From positions 1,550,001 to 1,614,000 of the forward strand of contig CBDCQL010000002.1 of assembly GCA_965220615.1 (NCBI GenBank): a stretch of 64,000 bases of DNA. The letters are read 5' to 3'. Position 1 is the first letter of the stretch. The number at the start of each line of letters is the position of its first letter. Under the pieces are notes generated by a model, which worked only from the letters and a program-made list of their open reading frames with translations, did no database searches and was not told the origin of the DNA. The DNA is from JAGWBD01 sp965220615 (GTDB lineage Bacteria; Chloroflexota; Anaerolineae; Aggregatilineales; Phototrophicaceae). The translations under genes were made by a program, and so were the position numbers. Below, one piece after another: positions 24,541-33,021 of the stretch.

Positions 24541-24903
24541 ATGACCCATATCGAACACGAGAAGCAGGTGGCGTGGCGCACGAAACGCAGCGGCCTCCTG
24601 ACCCGCAACATTGTCACGCGGGATTGCGGCGCCCGCAGCGTGGTGGTCTGGGAACAGCACCTGCTGCCCGGCGAGCGAATTCCCAGGCACTATCACGAAT
24701 TCGAGGAAACGCTGACGGTGCTGGAAGGGGAGCTGCTGGTGGAACTTGGCGAGCGTCAGGTGCTGGCCGGGGCCCGCAGCACTCTCTTCCTGGCACCGGG
24801 GGTCGCGCACAGCCTGCGCAACGAGGGCGACGCGCCGGCCCTGCTGCTGGCCCATTTCATCAACGACAAGCCGTCCATCATCGCCCTGCCAGACCCGGAG
24901 TAA
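24541..24903 (+). CDS. Small cupin-domain protein
   Basis: This is a single-domain cupin of 120 residues. The first metal motif reads LLPGERIPRHYHEFEETLTVLEGEL (G-x5-H-x-H-x4-E-x6-G pattern), and the second is GARSTLFLAPGVAHSLRNEG. Such proteins bind a metal and may be sensors or small enzymes; the substrate cannot be told. A CAGGA lies upstream of the ATG. Its stop is followed at once by the terminator of the opposite-strand tRNA gene. Confidence 0.85.
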   Translation: MTHIEHEKQVAWRTKRSGLLTRNIVTRDCGARSVVVWEQHLLPGERIPRHYHEFEETLTVLEGELLVELGERQVLAGARSTLFLAPGVAHSLRNEGDAPALLLAHFINDKPSIIALPDPE

Positions 24904-24931
24904 GGCAAAGGCAGCCCCCAACGGGACTGCC
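24904..24931 (-). terminator. Rho-independent terminator after tRNA-Leu
   Basis: On the minus strand GGCAGTCCC pairs with GGGGCTGCC (9 bp including one G-U) around a GTTG loop, followed by TTTGCCTT. It lies 6 bases beyond the 3' end of tRNA-Leu. It may also stop transcription of the cupin gene coming from the other side. Confidence 0.65.
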
Positions 24932-24937
24932 TGGTCT

Positions 24938-25021
24938 TGCCGAAGGTGGGAGTCGAACCCACACTCCCCGAGGGGAACTACGCCCTGAACGTAGCGCGTC
25001 TGCCTGTTCCGCCACTTCGGC
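24938..25021 (-). tRNA. tRNA-Leu, anticodon CAG
   Basis: This is an 84-base class-II tRNA without encoded CCA. The acceptor arms GCCGAAG and CTTCGGC pair perfectly with discriminator A. The anticodon arm is CTACG-TTCAGGG-CGTAG, giving CAG. There is a long variable arm (TTCCCCTCGGGGAGT), and the T arm holds GTTCGAC. It decodes CUG, the most used Leu codon in this GC-rich genome. A strong promoter and a terminator flank it, so it is transcribed alone. Confidence 0.97.
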
Positions 25022-25031
25022 TGACTCGGGC

Positions 25032-25059
25032 ATTGTAACAGGGTTCGCCACCCTGTCAA
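25032..25059 (-). promoter_or_regulatory. Promoter of tRNA-Leu
   Basis: On the minus strand a perfect TTGACA -35 (25059-25054) is followed after 16 bases by TACAAT (25037-25032). The -10 ends 10 bases before the mature tRNA 5' end. This is the best promoter in the window and gives a model for the 16-base spacer seen at other sites. Confidence 0.85.
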
Positions 25060-25134
25060 CGACTACCTTGCGCGCTGCGGGTGTGCTGCCTACCATGAAA
25101 CCGGGTTACCGTTATTCGCGGGAGGACGTGCAAC

Positions 25135-26784
25135 ATGGGTCGCGGGCTGCTCCTGCTGACGCTCGCCCTGCTGTCTGCCTGGCCGGCCCTGGGCCAGCCT
25201 CCCGCCCCGGTCATGGCCGAAGCACTGGGCCAGGCCAATCTGCGCGCGGCCGCCGCGGTCGAATCCGACCTGCGGGGTGAAATTTTCCGCGGCCGACGCT
25301 GGCCCGTGCTGGCGCGCAGCGAACACTACCCCTGGTACCTGCTGGGCGATGCCCGGGGCCAGGCGCTGGGCTGGGTTTACGCCGACCTGGTGACACTCGA
25401 CGGCGACGACCAAAACCTGCCCCTGTCCACCCTGGTCGTGTCGGCCCGTCCGACGGGACCGACGCCCGCTGCCACAACCGCCGAGCTGTCGTTGACTCCG
25501 ACGCCGCAGGTCTCGACGCCGGTGCCCGTCTACGGCGCCCTCGCCGGCACGGTGAACCTTCGGCAGGGGCCCGGAGTGGAATACGCCCGGATCGCCGTGG
25601 GCCAGGCGGGCGAGCGTTTCCGCCTCAGCGCCCGCCACAGTCAGGTGCCCTGGGTTCAGGTGCTGGATGCCCGCGGGCCCACAGGCCGCGCCTGGATCGC
25701 CCTGGACCTGCTGCAAATCGAGGGCGACCTTTCCAGCCTGCCCCTGTTCACGCAAAGCGTGCTGCATCTGCCGACGCTGACGCCCACGCCGTCACCGGGT
25801 CAGGTCAGCGTGGTGGACGGGCAGGGCGGCGGGCTGCAGGGGGCGCCGGTCGATCTGGTCGCCGTCGCCCGTCAGGCCTGGGACCTGGTTCTGGAGGCCG
25901 GCTTTGAGCGGGAGAGCGGACGACCGGCAGCGCTTTACATCGCGGACCTGGCGAGCGCTACCGCTGTCGGCTTTCACGAACAACTGGCGTTCAGCGGCAC
26001 GAGCATTCAAAAGATAAACATTCTGGCCGCCCTTTTCGCCGCGCTGCAGGTCCCCCTGTCGCGGGAGATGGCCATCGACGTGGCCAACACCATGATCTGC
26101 AGCGAAAACGTGGCCACCAACCGCCTGCTGGCGCACATCGGCGAGGGCGACACCTGGGCCGGCGCGACGCAGGTTACCGGGCTGCTGGAGACTCTGGAAA
26201 TGACCGGCAGTTATCTGCTCACGCCTTACACGATACCGTGGCAAACCCTGCAACCGCCGGCTGTTTTCCCGACAGTTCCGGCATCCCTGAAAGGCGATGC
26301 CGTGGCGGATGCCGATCCCTGGAACCGGATCACGGCGCGTGACGCCGGTCAGCAACTGGCGTCGCTGCACTACTGTGCCCGCGGGGGTGACTCGCCACTG
26401 GCGGCGGCGGGTCTGACTGCGCGGGAGTGCCGCCAGACGCTGCAGGTCATGCGCAACAATACGGTCGATGGCCTGCTCAAGGCCGGCGTACCCGCCGTTA
26501 CGAGCGTGGCGCACAAGCATGGCTGGATCGCCGACACGCACAGCAACGCCGCTCTCTTCCGCACACCCGGCGGCGACTACGTCATTGCGCTGCTGCTGAA
26601 TCAGCCGCAATGGCTGGATTTCCAGCGCTCCCTGCCGCTTATGGCGGAGGTATCGCGCCTGGTCTACAACGCCTACAACCCGCAAGCGCCGCTGGATGCG
26701 ATTCGCGAAGGATTTATCCCCGAGGCCGCGCGCTGCAATTTCAGCGGCAGCCCCCTGATCGATGAACTACTGGCCGCAGCCTGA
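25135..26784 (+). CDS. Secreted class-A serine hydrolase with two SH3-like domains
   Basis: This is a 549-residue exported protein with a signal peptide at residues 1-20 (LLLLTLALLSAWPALG). SH3-like segments lie at about 28-92 and 137-196 (GTVNLRQGPGVEYA is the SH3b hallmark), joined and followed by Thr-Pro linkers (LTPTPQVSTPVP, LPTLTPTPSPG). The C-terminal half is a class-A beta-lactamase fold with Ser290-x-x-Lys293 (SIQK), Ser323-Glu-Asn325 and Lys461-His-Gly463. All three catalytic motifs are therefore intact, with KHG in place of the usual KTG. It may act on peptidoglycan or be a beta-lactamase; I cannot tell which. Its stop overlaps the convergent DUF971 gene by 18 bases. Confidence 0.87.
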   Translation: MGRGLLLLTLALLSAWPALGQPPAPVMAEALGQANLRAAAAVESDLRGEIFRGRRWPVLARSEHYPWYLLGDARGQALGWVYADLVTLDGDDQNLPLSTLVVSARPTGPTPAATTAELSLTPTPQVSTPVPVYGALAGTVNLRQGPGVEYARIAVGQAGERFRLSARHSQVPWVQVLDARGPTGRAWIALDLLQIEGDLSSLPLFTQSVLHLPTLTPTPSPGQVSVVDGQGGGLQGAPVDLVAVARQAWDLVLEAGFERESGRPAALYIADLASATAVGFHEQLAFSGTSIQKINILAALFAALQVPLSREMAIDVANTMICSENVATNRLLAHIGEGDTWAGATQVTGLLETLEMTGSYLLTPYTIPWQTLQPPAVFPTVPASLKGDAVADADPWNRITARDAGQQLASLHYCARGGDSPLAAAGLTARECRQTLQVMRNNTVDGLLKAGVPAVTSVAHKHGWIADTHSNAALFRTPGGDYVIALLLNQPQWLDFQRSLPLMAEVSRLVYNAYNPQAPLDAIREGFIPEAARCNFSGSPLIDELLAAA

Positions 26785-27138
26785 GTCCCCGGTCTGGCTG
26801 GCAGGCCCGCCATTATCGGACCCACTGACGGGCGGACAAAGGCGACGCAGGTAGGCCCAACTGTAAATGCCGGTGACGTGACCGTCATCCCAGCCCGGTT
26901 GCAAGGCATAGGAACCCACGAAATCAAGCGAAACCAGTTGCCACGATCGCGCCGGTGTCAGTTCCAGCAAGTCCTCCGGATCATGGGCCGAACCCATGAA
27001 GCGATGACCGCCGCGACAGGCGACGCAGGGGCAGGCTTCCCGCAATTGTGCCCAGGGATAATGGCAGGTCACGCCATCCTGCCAGCGGATGATCAATGTC
27101 CGGGACTGTTTGTCCAGTGTGACGGCCGCTGGCCGCAT
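26767..27138 (-). CDS. DUF971 protein
   Basis: This protein of 123 residues belongs to PF06155, the domain found at the N-terminus of gamma-butyrobetaine hydroxylase and as a stand-alone protein. Family features are LIIRWQDGVTCHYPWAQLREACPCVAC, with the CxxC pair, and the GSYALQPGWDDGHVTGIYSWAYLRRLC ending, which supplies more cysteines and the conserved DGHxxGIYxxxxLR. The role of the stand-alone form is uncertain; links to Fe-S assembly have been proposed. I chose ATG 27138 because GGGGAGG lies 8 bases upstream, whereas the TTG at 27171 lacks a ribosome site. Confidence 0.85.
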   Translation of the reverse strand: MRPAAVTLDKQSRTLIIRWQDGVTCHYPWAQLREACPCVACRGGHRFMGSAHDPEDLLELTPARSWQLVSLDFVGSYALQPGWDDGHVTGIYSWAYLRRLCPPVSGSDNGGPASQTGDSGCGQ

Positions 27139-27165
27139 CGATTTCGCCTCCCCGGCCGGTACCGT

Positions 27166-27193
27166 TTGCAAAGACTCCGACCTTTGCTACAAT
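27166..27193 (+). promoter_or_regulatory. Promoter of the lipoprotein gene
   Basis: TTGCAA (27166-27171) and TACAAT (27188-27193) are 16 bases apart, and the start codon is 61 bases further on. The leader is about 55 bases. Confidence 0.6.
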
Positions 27194-27254
27194 GTCAGCA
27201 GGTCGTCAGACCGGAATTCGAAGGTACCGGGTTCGAATTTTTCTGGAGAATACC

Positions 27255-27965
27255 ATGCATCGACGGGCCTGGTTATGCGTCACGCTGATCGGGTTTTTCG
27301 TCAGCGCCTGTCAGGGGCCCCCTCCGACGCAAATAGTGCTGGTGGTGACGGCCACGCCGGAGGGATTCGTGGCCCAGGCAATTCCTGACTCGCCCGCTCC
27401 CCGTTCGGACCAGGCCGAACAGGCCGCCGCGGCCAGCGTGGATACGGAGACCTCTACTCCGGTATCATCGCCGACCGTGACTACGACCGCCACCCCGGCG
27501 CCCTTGCCGGGCACCCCCTTCGTCACGCAGCCGACCCCAACCGTGCGCCAGATTCAGGTGGCCGAGCAGATCTTCGAGCGGGGCCGAATGTTCTGGTTGC
27601 AACCAACCGGGCAAATCTGGGTCCTGGTGGTCACCGCCGAAGGCAGCGGAGACTGGTTCGTCTATGAAGACCTGTTCCAGGAAGGAGACCTGGAATCGGA
27701 CCCCGGCATTTTGCCGCCCAATGACGCCCTGCAACAGCCGGTCCGGGGATTCGGGCGCCTCTGGCGCGACAACAGCGATGTGCGCGAGATGCTGGGCTGG
27801 GCCACCACGGACGAATTCGGTTTCGTCACCAGCTACGAGTACCACCCCACGCTGCGCTTTGAAGACGGACGTTTCGTCGCCGCGCCAGGCGAACACGTGA
27901 TGCACAGCCTCTATGGCGAGGTCTTCCGTTTTATCGAAGAGAGCGGCAGCTGGCGGCTCAACTAG
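27255..27965 (+). CDS. Lipoprotein of unknown function
   Basis: The signal peptide (residues 1-19) ends in the lipobox VSAC and is followed by QGPPPTQIVLVVTATPEG, a lipoprotein start common in Chloroflexota. A low-complexity Thr/Pro/Ser stretch comes next (about 55-95). A soluble domain of about 135 residues follows (residues 100-236), with WVLVVTAEGSGDWFVYED, DSDVREMLGWATTDEF, YHPTLRFEDGRFV, and RFIEESGSWRLN. I know no function for this domain. ATG 27255 with an upstream GGAGA gives the correct signal peptide; the in-frame codon further up does not. The methyltransferase gene follows 65 bases later. Confidence 0.82.
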   Translation: MHRRAWLCVTLIGFFVSACQGPPPTQIVLVVTATPEGFVAQAIPDSPAPRSDQAEQAAAASVDTETSTPVSSPTVTTTATPAPLPGTPFVTQPTPTVRQIQVAEQIFERGRMFWLQPTGQIWVLVVTAEGSGDWFVYEDLFQEGDLESDPGILPPNDALQQPVRGFGRLWRDNSDVREMLGWATTDEFGFVTSYEYHPTLRFEDGRFVAAPGEHVMHSLYGEVFRFIEESGSWRLN

Positions 27966-28030
27966 CCGACGCCCGGCCTGCCGCATGAAGAACCCCGGGG
28001 CGCCCGTCCGGTCGGACAGGGAGGGCGTCG

Positions 28031-28888
28031 TTGCCTGAGACCGCGCTGACAGCCGTCGCCGCCCTGTTGGCGCTGGCGCTTGCCTGGCTGATCTGGTGGC
28101 TGCTGGTTGCCAGCGAAGGCGTCTACCTGGGCCGTCGCGTGGTGGTCTGGCTCTACGATCGCTTTGCCAACCGCTACGACGACACCAAGAACTTTCAGCC
28201 CGTCTACGAACAGGCCCTGCTGGCCGGGCCCTTGCTGGATGAACTCGACGGCCAGTGCGCGCCGTTGGTGCTGGACGTGGCAACAGGGACCGCCCGCCTG
28301 CCGCTGGCCCTTCTCGAGCATCCGGATTTCCAGGGCCGGATCGTCGCTGCCGACCTCAGCCATGGCATGCTGGGTGTGGCTGCGCGCAAGTTGTGCGGGC
28401 AGGAACAACGCTGTCTGCTGCTACGCTGTCCCGCCCTGGGCCTGCCCTTTGAGGACGCGAGTTTCGACGCGGTCACCTGCCTCGAGGCGCTTGAATTCAT
28501 GAGCAGCCCCGGCCGCGTCCTGGCCGAAATGCTGCGCGTTTTGCGCCCCGGCGGGCTGTTGTTCATCAGCAATCGCGTCAATACCCGCCTGATGCCCGGC
28601 AAGACCTGGGACCATGAGAAGCTGGCCCGGCTACTGGGTGAGAATGGCGCTGAAACCATGCGCTGCGAACCCTGGCAAGTCGACTATGAACGCATTTTTG
28701 CGCGCAAAAGCGGGGCTGCAACGCCCGTCGGGGGCCGTCCTCCCGCCGAACTGTTGCGCTGCCCCGTCTGCGCAAAGGTTGGGCTTGAGCCCGGTGAAGG
28801 GGACGCCTGGCGTTGCTGCAACTGTGGCCGGCAGATCCGGGCCAGTGCGGGCTATCTGGACCACGAAGCCGCGAGACGGCCGCGCTGA
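28031..28888 (+). CDS. Methyltransferase with N-terminal helix and C-terminal zinc ribbon
   Basis: This is a class I SAM-dependent methyltransferase of 285 residues. Residues 3-25 are a membrane helix (VAALLALALAWLIWWLLVA). The SAM-binding core has LVLDVATGTARLPLALLE (motif I), RIVAADLSHGMLGVA, CPALGLPFEDASFDAVTCLEALEF, and LRPGGLLFISNR. Residues about 236-275 carry CPVC and CCNC, a small zinc ribbon that resembles the Trm112-like or Trm4-like tail. The substrate is unknown; a membrane lipid or quinone is plausible given the helix. The start TTG 28031 has CAGGGAGGG upstream. Confidence 0.82.
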   Translation: MPETALTAVAALLALALAWLIWWLLVASEGVYLGRRVVVWLYDRFANRYDDTKNFQPVYEQALLAGPLLDELDGQCAPLVLDVATGTARLPLALLEHPDFQGRIVAADLSHGMLGVAARKLCGQEQRCLLLRCPALGLPFEDASFDAVTCLEALEFMSSPGRVLAEMLRVLRPGGLLFISNRVNTRLMPGKTWDHEKLARLLGENGAETMRCEPWQVDYERIFARKSGAATPVGGRPPAELLRCPVCAKVGLEPGEGDAWRCCNCGRQIRASAGYLDHEAARRPR

Positions 28889-28954
28889 TCACCGTTGCAC
28901 ATCGCCGCCCACTGCGCCAGAATGCGGCCCTGCCCCACAAGAAGGGAGAATGGC

Positions 28955-30661
28955 TTGATTGTTTTGCCCGCCGCCCATGCCCGACTGGTCGAAGAAGCGC
29001 TTGCGGCAGCCACCGCCGCCGCCGCCCTGCCCTCCTGTGAGTGGCCTGCCGTCGACGTCCGTCCGGCCGGCCGACCCGAACTGGGCGACTACGCCTCGGC
29101 CATCGCGCTGCAACTGGCCCGCCCGATGCGACGCAAGCCGCTGGACATCGCCAACGCCATCGCCAATCACCTGCCGGCGGCCCCCTTTCTGGCCAGTGCG
29201 GAGGTGGCCCCGCCCGGATTCCTGAACTTCCGCCTGGACGAAACCTGGCTCTGCGGCCAGGTCGAGGCAATCCTGCAGGAGGGCGATGCCCTGGGCTGCG
29301 TTGAGACCGGCGCCGGGCAGCGCGCCCTGGTCGAATTCGTCAGCGCCAACCCCACCGGCCCGCTACACATCGGCCGCAGCCGGGGCGCCATCGTCGGCGA
29401 CACCCTGGCGCGACTCCTGCAGGCGGCCGGCTACGAGGTGGAGCGCGAATACTACTTCAACAACGCCGGGCGGCAGATGCAGATGCTCGGCGAAAGCCTG
29501 CGGCTGCGCTACCTGCAGGCACTGGGGCGCCAGGTCGTCCTGCCGGACGTGGACTTCTACCGTGGCGAGTACCTCGTGCAGATGGCCCGGGACCTGGCCG
29601 ACGGGCATGGCGACGCGTTGGCTGTTGGCCAGGATTTCCACTTTCAGCAGTTTGCCGAAGCGCGCATCTTTGAAGAGATTCGCGCGACCCTGAAGCGCAT
29701 CGACATCCGCCATGACCGCTTCTTCAACGAGCACAGCCTCTACGAAAGCGGGGCCCTGGAGGATGTGCTGGAGAACCTGCAGGCCAGGGGTCAACTGTAC
29801 GAGGCCGCGGAATGGGAAGGCGCCAGCGAAGTCGAAAAGGAACGCGCCCGCGGCCGCGCGCCGGCCACCTGGTTTCGCGCCTCACATTTCGGCGTCGACA
29901 AGGACCACGTGCTGCTGCGCAGCGACGGAACCCCTACATACACCCTGCCCGACGTCGCCTATCACCGCGACAAGCTGGCGCGGGGCCATGATCTGGCCGT
30001 CAACATCCTCGGAGCCGACCACTACGTGCAGCATCAGGTCGTGCGCGCCGCCCTCGACGCGCTCGGTGAAGACACGTCACGACTGCGCGTGGTGATCCTG
30101 CAATTCGTGCGTCTGATGCAGGGCGGCGTGGAACGCAAGATGAGCACCCGCCGCGGCGACTACGAGACCCTCGACGACCTGATCGACGAGACCGGGCCGG
30201 ATGCCGTGCGCTATCTGCTGCTGGCGCGCAGCGCGGACGCCCGTCTCGATTTCGATCTCGACCTGGCCGTCGCGCAGAACAACGACAACCCGGCCTATTA
30301 CATCCAGAACGCCCACGTGCGCTGCGCCGGTATCCTGCGCCGGGCGGAAGCAGCGGGACTGGCAGACAGTGGGGCCGAATTGTCGCTGCTCGGTGAGGCG
30401 GAACGACAGTTCCTGCGCAAGGCGCTGGAATTGCCGGCCGTCATAGAGCAGGCCGCCATCGACCTGGAAGCGCACCGCCTCGCCTTTTTCGCCCATGAAC
30501 TGGCCACTGTTTTCCATCCGCTTTATGAAAACGTGCGTGTTCTGGGCGAGGACGTGCCACCGGAACTGGCGGCGGCGCGCCTTCGCTTTTACCGCGCCGC
30601 CCAACTCGTCTTTCGCCGCGTACTGGCGCTGATGGGCATGAACGCGCCGGAGACCATGTAG
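28955..30661 (+). CDS. argS: Arginyl-tRNA synthetase
   Basis: This enzyme charges tRNA-Arg. It has the class-I signature as SANPTGPLHIGRSRG and the second motif as ERKMSTRRGDYETLDDL, both in the ArgS form. The N-terminal additional domain is present, as is the DALR-type anticodon domain at the end (residues about 460-568, VFHPLYENVRVL). Length from the chosen TTG 28955 is 568 residues, normal. This start follows AAGGGAG and gives LIVLPAAHARLVEEAL; the TTG at 28895 has no such signal. The dcd gene follows after 26 bases. Confidence 0.95.
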   Translation: MIVLPAAHARLVEEALAAATAAAALPSCEWPAVDVRPAGRPELGDYASAIALQLARPMRRKPLDIANAIANHLPAAPFLASAEVAPPGFLNFRLDETWLCGQVEAILQEGDALGCVETGAGQRALVEFVSANPTGPLHIGRSRGAIVGDTLARLLQAAGYEVEREYYFNNAGRQMQMLGESLRLRYLQALGRQVVLPDVDFYRGEYLVQMARDLADGHGDALAVGQDFHFQQFAEARIFEEIRATLKRIDIRHDRFFNEHSLYESGALEDVLENLQARGQLYEAAEWEGASEVEKERARGRAPATWFRASHFGVDKDHVLLRSDGTPTYTLPDVAYHRDKLARGHDLAVNILGADHYVQHQVVRAALDALGEDTSRLRVVILQFVRLMQGGVERKMSTRRGDYETLDDLIDETGPDAVRYLLLARSADARLDFDLDLAVAQNNDNPAYYIQNAHVRCAGILRRAEAAGLADSGAELSLLGEAERQFLRKALELPAVIEQAAIDLEAHRLAFFAHELATVFHPLYENVRVLGEDVPPELAAARLRFYRAAQLVFRRVLALMGMNAPETM

Positions 30662-30687
30662 GCCGGTACGCCGGCAGGGAGCGTCCC

Positions 30688-31242
30688 ATGGGCCTGAAAC
30701 CCGATCACTGGATCCGCCGCATGGCGCTGGAAGAGAGGATGATCGAGCCCTTTGTCGACGGGCAAAGACGCGAGGGCGTCATCAGTTACGGCCTTTCCTC
30801 CTACGGCTACGACATGCGCGTGGCCGACGAATACAAGATCTTCACCAACGTGCGCTCGGCCATCGTCGACCCCAAGGACTTTTCCGACGCTTCCTTCGTC
30901 GACCACCAGGGGGAAATCTGCGTCATACCGCCCAACTCATTCGTGCTGGCGCGCAGCATGGAATACTTTCGCATTCCCCGCCAGGTGCTGACTCTCTGCG
31001 TCGGCAAGTCCACCTACGCCCGCTGCGGCCTGATCGTCAACGTCACGCCCTTAGAACCGGAGTGGGAGGGCTACGTCACCCTGGAGATCAGCAACACCAC
31101 CCCCCTGCCCGCCCGCGTGTATTCCAACGAGGGCATCGCCCAGGTGATCTTCCTGGAGGCCGACGAGGTCTGCGAAACGTCCTACGCCGACAAGCGCGGC
31201 AAGTACCAGCGCCAGGACCGGCTGACTTTGCCGAAGCTCTAG
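30688..31242 (+). CDS. dcd: dCTP deaminase
   Basis: This enzyme converts dCTP to dUTP, feeding dTTP synthesis. The 184-residue protein has the trimeric dUTPase-fold motifs SYGLSSYGYDMRV, VGKSTYARCGLIVNVTPLEPEWEGYVTLEISNT (active-site region) and the GIAQVIFLEA and GKYQ ends. It is transcribed with argS. It is the last core gene before the accessory stretch 31243-32881. Confidence 0.95.
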   Translation: MGLKPDHWIRRMALEERMIEPFVDGQRREGVISYGLSSYGYDMRVADEYKIFTNVRSAIVDPKDFSDASFVDHQGEICVIPPNSFVLARSMEYFRIPRQVLTLCVGKSTYARCGLIVNVTPLEPEWEGYVTLEISNTTPLPARVYSNEGIAQVIFLEADEVCETSYADKRGKYQRQDRLTLPKL

Positions 31243-31453
31243 TTTCATTCCAGAGCCCGAGGGAATTCCACGCCGACGACGTCGTGCCGACGTGACTTGC
31301 CGCACCCGCGAACGCAGCAACTTCGACGTCATTGAGGTTCAGTTGCGCATGTGCAAGTTACGTGATCATTTGGGGAAATATGTTGATAAATTTCCAACTA
31401 TTGCCACTTTCCCTGCGCATTATTGATTTATTCTCAATGAATAATGCGCTCAT
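31243..31453. other. AT-rich intergenic stretch before the broken repeat gene
   Basis: No gene is visible. From about 31355 to 31465 the base composition changes to AT-rich, unlike anything else in the window. It includes a perfect 10-bp inverted repeat (given separately). It could be a regulatory region or the edge of acquired DNA. Confidence 0.5.
31415..31449. repeat. Perfect inverted repeat, 10-bp arms, 15-base spacer
   Basis: GCGCATTATT (31415-31424) and AATAATGCGC (31440-31449) are exact reverse complements with 15 bases between them. There is no T-run after it, so a terminator is unlikely. It lies 4 bases before the GTG of the repeat-protein gene, where an operator or a stem that covers the start could sit. 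Confidence 0.7.
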
Positions 31454-32755
31454 GTGTGTAAAATGTTGCAATTGATCCTCCGTCGAGGAATCGCGGAGGC
31501 AGTGGCATGCCGTTGCAGCGTTCGCATCCTTGCGTTGGCCCACGTGGTCTGGACACCGCCCGGTGCGCCGAAGAATCTGCGCATCAACAATGATGGCACC
31601 GTGACCTGGGACCCGGTCGAAGAGGCCGACCAGTACAAGGTGGGCTGGAACCAGCAGGGCGGCACGCAGTCCCAGACCTTCAGCATTCAGGCCGCCACCA
31701 ACATGCAGGACGTTCCGGTTGTTAAGCCCGCATACGAAATCCCGGACTTCGACACCCGGGGCGGACTCAGCGCCAACGTGCGGACGGTGACCGGGGCGGG
31801 CGCTGAAAGCACGCGCTCCTTAACCACCAGAGACGTACCGACATCGCCCGACGGCCTCTGGAAATAAGCGAGTTCGGCGTGGTCACCTGGGATACGGTGA
31901 GCCAGGCGACGCATTATCTGGTCAACTGGCGCAAGGAAAATGACGCCTGGAACGAGGACAACCAGGTGTCCACCGAGCGTTTCACCATCCCGAATTCCGA
32001 CGCCGTAGCGGACACATCGTGACGCTGTGCATGGTCAACAACCAGAACATCGAAAGTTATCCGCCAGTGGCCGCATCATGGAGGCCGCCGACGGCGAGGG
32101 AGCCTTCGCAACTAAAGATCACCAGCGTCGGTTTCGTCAGCTGGTCCAGGCCGAACAACGCGGACCGTTACCATGCCAACTGGCGGCTGAAGGACGGCAA
32201 CTGGAGCAGCAAGATCGAGGTCGACGCGGCCGACCCGCTGAACTTCACCATTTCGGGCTTCGACGACACTCTTGAATACGAGGTGCGGATGAAGACCGAG
32301 GTGGACGTCGGCGGCACCCCCGTGGAAAGCGGTTGCTCGACCCGGACCTGGCCCATGCCCGTCATGGAAAACTGGCATTCGGGCCAATCTTCCGACGTAA
32401 GGGCCAGTGACGACGATGAGTGGAACTGGCGCATCGCGCCGCACAATGGCGCCTCCCTGATCGTCTGGTTCCGGGACGGTCTGCTGGAGGCCCGCAGCGG
32501 TGAACAGGCACCAGACTCTTCACCGGCGCGCGCTGCACCACCTTCACCAGATACCTGGTCATCTCGAGTTCAATCCTCGAGATCTGGTGTACGGCCAGCA
32601 ATCAATATCTGGTCGTGGAGATCAACCCGCAACATCCGGAAGACAGCCGGCGCGATCTCCTGTACTTCGACTTCCCGGTGTCGGATTGCTATCGCTCCTG
32701 CGAATATCTGGCCACCGGGGAGCAGGCGGTCTGGCTGTGGCTCTGCCGCCAGTGA
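31454..32755 (+). pseudogene. Broken gene of tandem fibronectin-III-like repeats
   Basis: The remains of a protein of roughly 430 residues spread over three frames. Repeat 1 (about 31560-31855) has LRINNDGTVTWDPVEEADQYKVGW. Repeat 2 (about 31856-32015), in another frame, has ISEFGVVTWDTVSQATHYLVNW. Repeat 3 (about 32115-32350), in the third frame, has LKITSVGFVSWSRPNNADRY. A conserved-looking tail (32504-32755), back in the first frame, includes RYLVISSSILEIW and SCEYLATGEQAVWLWLC. Each change of frame equals one lost base (near 31857, 32017 and 32505-32515). The repeats align to each other, so they were one gene. There is no clear signal peptide. It may have been a surface or binding protein. 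Confidence 0.7.
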
Positions 32756-32843
32756 CAGACTTCGGCAAGGGCGACAGGGGGCGACGAACACTCCATCCAG
32801 CGTTACGGTCGGTGTGATATCGCCATCACTCGCCCCGTTGTCA

Positions 32844-32873
32844 TTGCCAGAAAAGACCGCCGGGGTGTACACT
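32844..32873 (+). promoter_or_regulatory. Promoter of tRNA-Val
   Basis: TTGCCA (32844-32849) and TACACT (32868-32873) are 18 bases apart. The -10 ends 8 bases before the tRNA 5' end, a normal distance. Confidence 0.55.
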
Positions 32874-32881
32874 GTGGTACC

Positions 32882-32954
32882 GGGTCGTTAGCTCAACTGG
32901 CAGAGCGTTTGACTTACATTCAAGAGGTTACAGGTTCGAGTCCTGTACGACCCA
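32882..32954 (+). tRNA. tRNA-Val, anticodon UAC
   Basis: This is a 73-base tRNA. Acceptor strands GGGTCGT and ACGACCC pair fully, with discriminator A. The anticodon arm is TTTGA-CTTACAT-TCAAG, giving TAC. The T arm is ACAGG-TTCGAGT-CCTGT, and CCA is not encoded. It reads GUA/GUG. It lies directly after the broken repeat gene, and tRNA genes are common sites for integration of foreign DNA. Confidence 0.96.
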
Positions 32955-33021
32955 TCCCCGGTTCGCCGGTCGGAGCAAATTCCCCGGCGCGTCGCGGCAA
33001 TCCGCCCCCCCTCAACGGCTG

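Noticed and set aside
31454..32755. Programmed ribosomal frameshifting in the repeat gene
   Set aside because: Three shifts would be needed, and I found no slippery heptamer with a following stem at the three sites. Decay or missing bases explains it better.
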